Below are positions 1 through 5,900 of a stretch of 6,699 nt of DNA, piece after piece (the first letter of the stretch is position 1; each line of letters starts with the position of its first letter). The stretch lies in contig JBMNUA010000137.1 of the NCBI GenBank assembly GCA_050945995.1, positions 1 through 6,699 of the forward strand, read 5' to 3'. The stretch is from RUG11247 sp050945995 (lineage in GTDB: Bacteria; Bacillota; Clostridia; Christensenellales; Aristaeellaceae). Both the position numbers and the translations under genes were made by a program. The notes beneath the pieces were generated by a model. That model had not been told where the DNA came from. It saw only the letters and a list, made by a program, of their open reading frames with translations, and made no database searches.

Positions 1-36
1 CCGCCCGGCACACGCTTTGCTTAACCAATCTTTCTA

Positions 37-762
37 TTACAACTCCGCGAGGAACGCGCTGACCGCCTCCGCAATCTCCTCCTCGCGCGCCTCCCACACG
101 GTTTCCACATTCGCCCCCGGCAGATCGAGCCTGCGCACATCGTCCGATCGCGTGTCGGTCGCGTACATGCTCGCGGATTGCGCGGTGAACGCGCCGCAAT
201 CCTCCGGCACGATCGTCAGCACCGGGCATACGATCATGTACAGATTGCCGCGCGCAATGCGCGCGATGCGCAAGTCCGCGCTCTGCCCCGGCTTTCGGCT
301 GCGCGCGCCGCGCCTTGTGCGCAGTCCGCCGCCCACGGTGATCAGGGCGTCGATGGGGTACTGCTCCGCCATCAGCGCCGCAAGAGGGCTGGATCGCCCC
401 GTGCCAATCGCGACGATGCGCCTAGCGCGCGGTTTGAGTTGTAAATAGCCGCCCTGCGCTCGCCCATGCCGGTGCTGCCACTCGGGCGTGCGATCGAGCG
501 GATCGCGCGGCGCGATGCGCACCAGCTCCGGCATCTCAACCGCGTGCCCTGCGCGCTCCATGCGCCCGGCGAAGCGCGCAAGCTGGTTTACATCCGCTTC
601 CGTATCGTGCAAAAGCAGCAGTCCGAGCGCGCGAACCGGCTCGGGCTCGGCTTGCTTGCGCCTGTCCATCTCCTCATATTTCGCTTCGACCTCGCGCGAG
701 AGCGCCTCGGCGCGCGTTTGAAAGCCGAGCAAATCGCGCTCGGTGATCCGTTTTCTCGCCAT
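37..762 (-). CDS. Alpha/beta-hydrolase-fold protein, probably catalytically inactive
   Basis: A 241-residue protein with no signal peptide or membrane segment, so probably cytoplasmic. After a charged, coiled-coil-like N-terminal helix (about residues 8-38) it follows the layout of small carboxylesterase-like hydrolases: a LGLLLLHD strand and oxyanion region (46-53), AGHAVEMPEL (71-80), the 'elbow' strand RIVAIGTGRSS (115-125), AEQYPIDALITVGGG (132-146), CPVLTIVPED (179-188) and a closing helix ending FLAEL. The usual GxSxG is replaced by G120-T-G-R-S, leaving Gly122 where the serine nucleophile belongs. The catalytic-His position appears to be Asn218 in LPGANVE. Asp188 may be the remaining acid. 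The ATG at 762 is preferred over a GTG at 783 because GGAGG lies just upstream of it. It sits 74 bases downstream of the sugar kinase and is probably co-transcribed with it. The fold is fairly secure; the loss of catalysis is inferred by alignment from memory. Ser124 or Ser125 could act as a displaced nucleophile. Substrate is unknown. Confidence 0.72.
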   Translation of the reverse strand: MARKRITERDLLGFQTRAEALSREVEAKYEEMDRRKQAEPEPVRALGLLLLHDTEADVNQLARFAGRMERAGHAVEMPELVRIAPRDPLDRTPEWQHRHGRAQGGYLQLKPRARRIVAIGTGRSSPLAALMAEQYPIDALITVGGGLRTRRGARSRKPGQSADLRIARIARGNLYMIVCPVLTIVPEDCGAFTAQSASMYATDTRSDDVRRLDLPGANVETVWEAREEEIAEAVSAFLAEL

Positions 763-766
763 ATAG

Positions 767-771
767 CCTCC
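767..771 (-). promoter_or_regulatory. Ribosome binding site of the hydrolase-like gene
   Basis: The minus strand reads GGAGG followed by CTAT and then ATG at 762. This favours the ATG over the GTG 21 bases upstream, which has no comparable site placed before it. The 4-base spacer is slightly short. Confidence 0.7.
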
Positions 772-787
772 GATCGGTTCCACCTGT

Positions 788-807
788 CCGGCGCGCGTGC
801 GCGCCGG
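788..807 (-). other. Perfect GC hairpin between the two minus-strand genes
   Basis: A 20-base self-complementary element with arms CCGGCGCG and CGCGCCGG around a CGTG tetraloop lies in the 74-base gap between the kinase stop and the hydrolase-like start. On the transcribed strand it is followed by ACAGGTGGAACCG, with no U-tract, so it is a poor intrinsic terminator. It could protect the upstream kinase message from 3' decay, or attenuate the downstream gene. Its structure is seen directly; its role is inferred. Confidence 0.55.
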
Positions 808-836
808 TACTGTCCAATATGACTATTCTTTTGAAT

Positions 837-1775
837 TTATGCGCCGCCGACGCGCTCGATCGCAACCCGCGGCAAAAGCCGTGTATAGGTTTCATGATCG
901 AATGTGCGCGTCCCCTCGGTCATGCAGGCGGCGGCGGAACACGCCACGCCCATGCGAAACGCTTCCTCGAGCGGCTTGCCCGCGTCAAAGCCCGCCGCAA
1001 GCGCCGCCACCATGGAATCGCCCGCGCCGACCGTCGATTGAACCTCCACATCGAGCGCGCACGCGTACAGCGCCTGCGAACGATCCACGATCAACGCGCC
1101 TTCCGCGCCGAGCGATACGGCGACGACCGAAACCCCGCGATCGATGATCTCACGCGCCGCCGCGCAGATGGCGGTCGCATCCGCAAGCGCTCTGCCCGCC
1201 ATGCTCTCCAGCTCAAAACGGTTCGGTTTGATCAAATACGGCTTCGCCTCGATGCCGGCAGTCAGCCGCGCGCCGTCCGCATCGAGCGCGCATCGGCAGC
1301 CCGCGCGGCTTACGATCTCAATCAGCGTCTGATAAAAATCCGCGGGGCAGCCGGGCGGCAGCGAGCCGGAGAATACCATAAATCCGCCTGCTGCGGCGTG
1401 TTTCTTCACCAGCGCTTCAATCCGCAGCAGATCATCCGCCGTCACCGCGCCGCCGGATTGGTTGATCTCGGTGATCTGCCCGGTCTGATCATCGCGCAAT
1501 TTGATGTTCGTGCGCGCGCCGCCCGGAAGTGCGACAAAATCAAAATCCGCGCCGTTTTCGCGCAGCTTTGTTTCAAATTCATCCGCATTTTTTTGATGGA
1601 TGAACCCTATGCAGCGCGCAGCCGCGTTCAGCCGCGCCGCTGCGAGCGCGACGTTCATCCCCTTGCCGCCCGCGTCCGACTGCGCCGTGTGCACCCGATT
1701 GAGCCCGCCGTACACAAAACCATCGATCGAGAGTGTCAAATCGATGGAAGGATTCAAAGATACCGCTGTGATCAT
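837..1775 (-). CDS. 1-phosphofructokinase-like hexose-phosphate kinase, PfkB family
   Basis: A 312-residue cytoplasmic kinase of normal family length. PfkB-family members of this subgroup phosphorylate sugar phosphates with ATP: fructose 1-phosphate to fructose 1,6-bisphosphate (FruK) or tagatose 6-phosphate to the 1,6-bisphosphate (LacC). Visible landmarks are NPSID (8-12, with the substrate-contacting Asp12), the first PfkB signature DAGGKGMNVA (34-43), the SGSLPPG loop (136-142), KPNRFELE (183-190), the ATP-site strand VSLGAEGA (220-227), and the second signature TVGAGDSMVA (248-257) with anion-hole GAGD and catalytic base Asp253. Nothing essential appears missing. The ATG at 1775 has GGAGG six bases upstream, and MITAVSLNPSID is the typical N-terminus, so the upstream in-frame start at 1811 is rejected. 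The usual fru partners (a DeoR-type regulator, a fructose PTS transporter) are not beside it within the window, so the choice between fructose 1-phosphate and tagatose 6-phosphate is open. Confidence 0.92.
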   Translation of the reverse strand: MITAVSLNPSIDLTLSIDGFVYGGLNRVHTAQSDAGGKGMNVALAAARLNAAARCIGFIHQKNADEFETKLRENGADFDFVALPGGARTNIKLRDDQTGQITEINQSGGAVTADDLLRIEALVKKHAAAGGFMVFSGSLPPGCPADFYQTLIEIVSRAGCRCALDADGARLTAGIEAKPYLIKPNRFELESMAGRALADATAICAAAREIIDRGVSVVAVSLGAEGALIVDRSQALYACALDVEVQSTVGAGDSMVAALAAGFDAGKPLEEAFRMGVACSAAACMTEGTRTFDHETYTRLLPRVAIERVGGA

Positions 1776-1781
1776 ACGATT

Positions 1782-1786
1782 CCTCC
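1782..1786 (-). promoter_or_regulatory. Ribosome binding site of the sugar kinase gene
   Basis: On the minus strand GGAGG is followed by AATCGT and the ATG at 1775, an ideal six-base spacer. It fixes the start at 1775 rather than 1811. Confidence 0.85.
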
Positions 1787-1810
1787 GTGATATGTTGCAC
1801 CATCGGCTCA

Positions 1811-1839
1811 ATTATAGCACCGCAACGCCGCAAAAACAA
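1811..1839 (-). promoter_or_regulatory. Sigma-A-type extended -10 promoter for the kinase unit
   Basis: On the minus strand a perfect TATAAT (1816-1811) is preceded by TGC, giving an extended -10. A TTGTTT -35 element (1839-1834) lies 17 bases further upstream. Transcription should begin near 1804, giving a leader of about 29 bases before the ATG at 1775. This promoter would drive both the kinase and the hydrolase-like gene. Confidence 0.75.
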
Positions 1840-1869
1840 CCGCGCGCCATTCCATTCGCCGCCGAGATG

Positions 1870-1878
1870 TGGTATAAT
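1870..1878 (+). promoter_or_regulatory. Extended -10 promoter for the DprA-like gene
   Basis: TGGTATAAT is a perfect extended -10 (TGn plus TATAAT at 1873-1878). No good -35 is seen 16-18 bases upstream (TTCCAT or similar), which fits an extended -10 promoter. The expected start near 1885 gives a leader of about 20 bases. It is back-to-back with the kinase promoter; the two -10 boxes are 56 bases apart. Confidence 0.72.
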
Positions 1879-1892
1879 TTACCCAACAACAA

Positions 1893-1904
1893 GAGGGGGT
1901 GATC
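1893..1904 (+). promoter_or_regulatory. Extended ribosome binding site of the DprA-like gene
   Basis: GGGGGTGATC (1895-1904) matches nine of ten bases of GGAGGTGATC, the full anti-16S-tail complement. The purine core ends seven bases before the ATG at 1907. This sets the start there rather than at the in-frame codon at 1787, which lies upstream of the promoter. Confidence 0.8.
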
Positions 1905-1906
1905 GC

Positions 1907-2869
1907 ATGGCATACTGTGCGGATTCCTACGCGGCGATGCTTTTGTGCCTGTCGCTGTCGCCCGACCGCGACGAGTACGCGCGCATGCTCTCCACCGCGG
2001 AATACCGGGAATTGCGCGCGCGCATCCGCACGACGAGCGCGCGGCGCATCAGTGGGCTGATGAATGTAGACATCAGCGGGATCATGCAGCTTCTCTCCAT
2101 CACGGAGGAGGAGGCGTACCGCATCTACACCCTCATGAACCGCACCGTGCAGCTCTCCTATGCCATGGAGGCGTTTGCCATGAAGGGCATCCGCATCGTG
2201 ACGGAGTTTGATGACGAATACCCCCGCCGGCTCGCGAAGCGCAGCGGGCAGAGCGCACCACCGGTTCTGTATGTATACGGCGATTCGGACTTGCTCAACA
2301 GCCCTGCTGTGGGCATCCTCGGCATCAGCGGCATCAAGACCGAGGACGCCGTGCGCAGCTCCATCGCGGCGATTGCCGGGTTTGCAAACGGCGCGGGCTA
2401 CCGCGTGATGACAGGCGGGGAGTTGGGTGTATCGCGTGTCACGGAGGGCTTCGTGCTTGACGGCGATTGCGCGCTCACGAGCGTCCTCGGCGGCGGGTTG
2501 ATGGCGTACATCGATCGCCCGGAGATTCGTAGGCTCTACGACGAAAATCGGCTCGTGGCGATCTCGCTCGAGCACCCCGATGCGCCGTTTACCGCGCCGC
2601 GCGCGATCCCGCGCAACAAGATGCTGATGTCGCTCGCTGAAGCGGTGTTTGTGTTCAACACCGACGGGAAGCGCGGCGAATCGGATGCGATCCGCGCAAA
2701 AACCTGCGATTGGATTTATGCGTGGAACGGCTATCCCGAGAACCGATCGCTCATCAACCGCGGCGCGACGGGCTTTGACGAGGTTACCGAGTCGTGGCTC
2801 AACGAAATGTCGGCGCGCTGGATCGATTCGAGGTCCGAACAGCTCGATTTGTTCGATTTGTTGGATTGA
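1907..2869 (+). CDS. Diverged DprA/Smf-like protein with C-terminal clamp-binding motif
   Basis: A 320-residue, probably cytoplasmic protein. Residues 1-97 are helical and may replace the SAM-like N-terminal domain of DprA. The core follows DprA order: FDDEYPRRLA (101-110), PPVLYVYGDSDLL (118-130), Rossmann strand AVGILGISG (134-142), MTGGELGV (168-175), SVLGGGL (192-198), LEHPDAPFTAPRAIPRNKMLMSLAEAVFVF (221-250) and LINRGATG (282-289). DprA itself binds single-stranded DNA and loads RecA. Here the family's GSR loop is GIS, the SGGAxGID loop is TGGELGVS, and the usual AH pair is missing, while RNK (236-238) is retained. There is no C-terminal winged helix. Instead the chain ends EQLDLFDLLD, with QLDLF at 312-316, the consensus beta-clamp-binding pentapeptide. 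Own promoter, divergent from the kinase unit and monocistronic to the terminator at 2898. Superfamily is fairly sure; it is probably not the competence DprA, and its role is unknown. Confidence 0.8.
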   Translation: MAYCADSYAAMLLCLSLSPDRDEYARMLSTAEYRELRARIRTTSARRISGLMNVDISGIMQLLSITEEEAYRIYTLMNRTVQLSYAMEAFAMKGIRIVTEFDDEYPRRLAKRSGQSAPPVLYVYGDSDLLNSPAVGILGISGIKTEDAVRSSIAAIAGFANGAGYRVMTGGELGVSRVTEGFVLDGDCALTSVLGGGLMAYIDRPEIRRLYDENRLVAISLEHPDAPFTAPRAIPRNKMLMSLAEAVFVFNTDGKRGESDAIRAKTCDWIYAWNGYPENRSLINRGATGFDEVTESWLNEMSARWIDSRSEQLDLFDLLD

Positions 2870-2897
2870 CCCGATCGCAGCTTCATAGAAAGAAATC

Positions 2898-2926
2898 GCC
2901 GCCCTCGGAAAATCGAGGGCGGCTTT
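2898..2926. terminator. Bidirectional intrinsic terminator between convergent genes
   Basis: Ten-base perfect arms, GCCGCCCTCG (2898-2907) and CGAGGGCGGC (2914-2923), flank a GAAAAT loop. The plus strand continues TTTCCTGT, and the minus strand continues GATTTCTTTCT. It lies 28 bases after the DprA-like stop and 17 bases after the stop of the large minus-strand gene, so it can end both transcripts. The U-tracts are short and broken on both sides. Confidence 0.82.
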
Positions 2927-2940
2927 CCTGTCGTCAGATG

Positions 2941-5900
2941 TTATCTGGGCATCAGAGGATTGATATATTCCAAATCCTCGTCCAGCATGATGTGATGGAG
3001 CGTGTCGAGCCCGACATAGGGCTTTTCGAGCGCGAAATCGATGATCTCAAGCGGGATGAAGGCGGGATCCTCCATATACAGATCATTGATGTGGATCTGC
3101 AAGCTCATCACCGCAAACATCGTCGCGTCATCGAATTGACCTTCGACGGCATGCTCCGGGTAATCGTGATCGAACGTCAGCCAGCCCCATTCCGCGAGTT
3201 TGTGCTGAAGCGCCGTGATGTGCTCCGTATCGGAGGTCGCGTCAAGCGGCGCATCCCACACGAGCTCGGTGGGTTCGGGCGCGGGCTCGGGGGTAGGTTC
3301 GAGCGTCGGTTCGGGCGTGGGTTCAGGCGTCGGTTCAGGTGTGAGTTCAGGCGTCGGTTCGGGCGTCGGTTCTTCCGTCGGCTCGGGCGTCGGCACAAAG
3401 ACCGCCGTCAAGCGCACCGCATCCTCCGCATCGCCGTTTTCAGTATGCGCCACAATCCTGAGGGTGTACGCGATGCTGGAATCCAACCCCTCGGCTGTCA
3501 AGTTCATGAACACATGATCCGTGTTCTCGGCGGATTTCACGAGCCCGCCTTCGCCATCATACAGGTACACGCTGTATGTCGCGTTCCCGCCTGTCGATGT
3601 CCAAGAGATGCTCGCGGCTTCCTCGCCGATCCGATAAACGCCGTCCACTTCATCCGCGTTCGCAACCGCAATGGTCACGCTCGCCGGCTCTGCCGTCACC
3701 TCTGCCGTCGGCTCGGGTGTGGGCTCTTCTGTCGGCTCGGGTGTCAGTTCTTCTGTGGGTTCAGGTGTGGGCTCTTCCGTCGGCTCGGGCGTCGGCACAA
3801 ATACCGCCGTCAACCGCACTGCATCCTCCGCATCGCCGTTTTCGGTATGCGCCACAATCCTGAGGGTGTACACCATATTGGAATCCAACCCCTCAGCAGT
3901 CAAGTTCATGAAGACATGCTCTGTGTTCTCGACGGATTTCACGAGCCCGCCATCGCCGTCGTACAGGTACACGCTGTATGTCGCGCTCCCGCCTGTCGAT
4001 GTCCAAGAGATGCTCGCGGCTTCCTCGCCAATCCGATACACGCCGTCGATCTCTTGAGCGCTCGCAACCGCAATGGTCACGCTCGCCGGCTCTGCCGTCA
4101 CCTCTACCGTCGGTTCGGGTGTCGGCTCTTCTGTTGGCTCGGGTGTGGGTTCTTCCGTCGGCTCGGGCGTCAGTTCTACCGTCGGCTCGGGCGTCGGCAC
4201 AAATACCGCTGTCAACCGAACCTCGTCCTCCGCATCGCCGTTCTCGGTATGCGCCACGATCCTGAGGGTGTACACCATACTGGCATCCAACCCCTCAGCA
4301 GTCAAGTTCATGAAGACATGCTCCGTGTTCTCGGCGGATTTCACGAGCCCGCCTTCGCCATCATACAGGTACACGCTGTACGTCGCGCTCCCACCCGTCG
4401 ATGTCCAGGAGATGTTCGCGGCTTCCTCGCCGATCCGATACACGCCATCTACTTCTTCCGCGTTCGCGACCGCAATCGTCACGCTCGCCGGCTCTACCGT
4501 CACCTCTACCGTCGGTTCGGGTGTGAGTTCTTCTGTGGGTTCAGGCGTGGGTTCTTCCGTCGGCTCGGGCGTGGGTTCTTCCGTCGGTTCGGGTGTCGGT
4601 ACAAACACCGCCGTCAACCGAACTTCGTCCTCCGCATCGCCGTTCTCGGTATGTGCCACGATCTTGAGGGTGTATACCATACCGGAATCCAAATCCTCGG
4701 AAGACATATTCATGGAGATATGCTCCGTGTTCTCGGCAGATTTCACGAGCCCGCCTTCGCCGTCGTACAGGTACACACTGTATGTCGCGCTACCGCCTGT
4801 CGATGTCCAGGAGATGCCCGCGGCTTCTTCGCCAATCCGATACACGCCGTCGATCTCCTCTGCGTTCGCGACCGCAATCGTCACGCTCGCCGGCTCTGCC
4901 GTCACCTCCACCGTCGGTTCGGGCGTGGGTTCTTCCGTCACCTCCGCCGTCGGCTCTGCCGTGGGATCAGGCATCGGTCGAAGCGCCATCGCCGGCTGCA
5001 CCGCAAGGTAGATCGTTTGATCCGCGTCCGCCTCGCCATGCGCCACGATCCGCAGCCCATATTGCTTGTCGGGTTCCAGTTCCGCTGCGTCAACCGCAAT
5101 CGCCGTGTCGGCAATCCGCTCGTCGGCCTTCAACACATTCCCGTCGGCATCCAGCAGGTACACGCTGTAATTCTCAACCGCGCCGGTCGCAACCCACGCG
5201 ATGGACGCAGGCGTATCGCCGATATACCATACCTCGTCAATTCGGTTCGCGTTTTCCACCGTCACAGAAAGCGTGATCGGCTCTTCGCCCTCGATCCCCT
5301 CGTCGGTCTCCGTCTCCCCGTCGGCGAGCGCCAGCGCCACGCTGGTCGCCTGCCCTTGATCCTCGGTGCCGTCCTCGGGGTACGCGACGACTTGCATGTG
5401 ATAGGTCTCTCCCTCGCTGAACGCGTCCGCGGGGATTTCGATGCTGCTCGCGCCAATTCCCTTCGCAGATTGGATCACGCTGCCCGCACCGTCGATGAAA
5501 TAGATGCTGTACAACATGCCGTCCGCGCTCGCCCAGAATACATTCGCGCCGTTTGTGCCAATCACATACACATTCCCGTGGATGATCACATCACCCGAGA
5601 TGTTGATGATCGGTACGATGATGATCGGCGGCGTCGCCTCCGGTGTGGGCGTGGGCACGACCGTCGGCAGGGGAACGGGCGTCGGCACAGGTGTCGGTAC
5701 AGGCGTCGGCTGCACGCGCACAGGCGTTACAATGCGCACACGCGAGGATTTCGCGTCGAGCATCGTCCCGTTCACGGGCACAGCGTACACAGAAACCGTG
5801 TACTCCGCCTCGCTCGCCAGCGCGGTGACGTCAAGCTGCATGCTCGTTTCCTGCAGCGAGCCCGCTTGCAGTATGAACCCGTCCTTGTCGGTGATTTCCA

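Noticed and set aside
1..36. A terminator after the hydrolase-like gene
   Set aside because: No hairpin with a U-tract is visible in the 36 bases left of the stop codon. The end of this transcript may lie outside the window.
819..1790. A 323-codon plus-strand frame opposite the kinase
   Set aside because: The minus strand here has all PfkB motifs, a ribosome binding site and a promoter. The plus-strand product is an Arg/Ala-rich shadow.
1794..1826. Inverted GTTGC / GCAAC arms around the kinase -10 box as an operator
   Set aside because: Only five bases match, with 23 bases between arms. This is within chance expectation.
1808..2575. A 255-codon minus-strand frame opposite the DprA-like gene
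   Set aside because: It has no family motifs and would overlap the kinase promoter. The plus-strand frame has clear DprA landmarks and a near-perfect ribosome binding site.
1907..2869. A ShosA-type DprA homologue from an anti-phage system
   Set aside because: The phosphoribosyltransferase partner ShosT is not adjacent. The neighbours are a divergent sugar kinase and a convergent wall protein, so there is no defence context in the window.
3394..4884. Regularly spaced repeats resembling a CRISPR array
   Set aside because: The units are 402 bp, coding and in frame, and the 'spacers' are Pro-Thr-Glu linkers. The 12-base linker repeats are far too short for CRISPR repeats.
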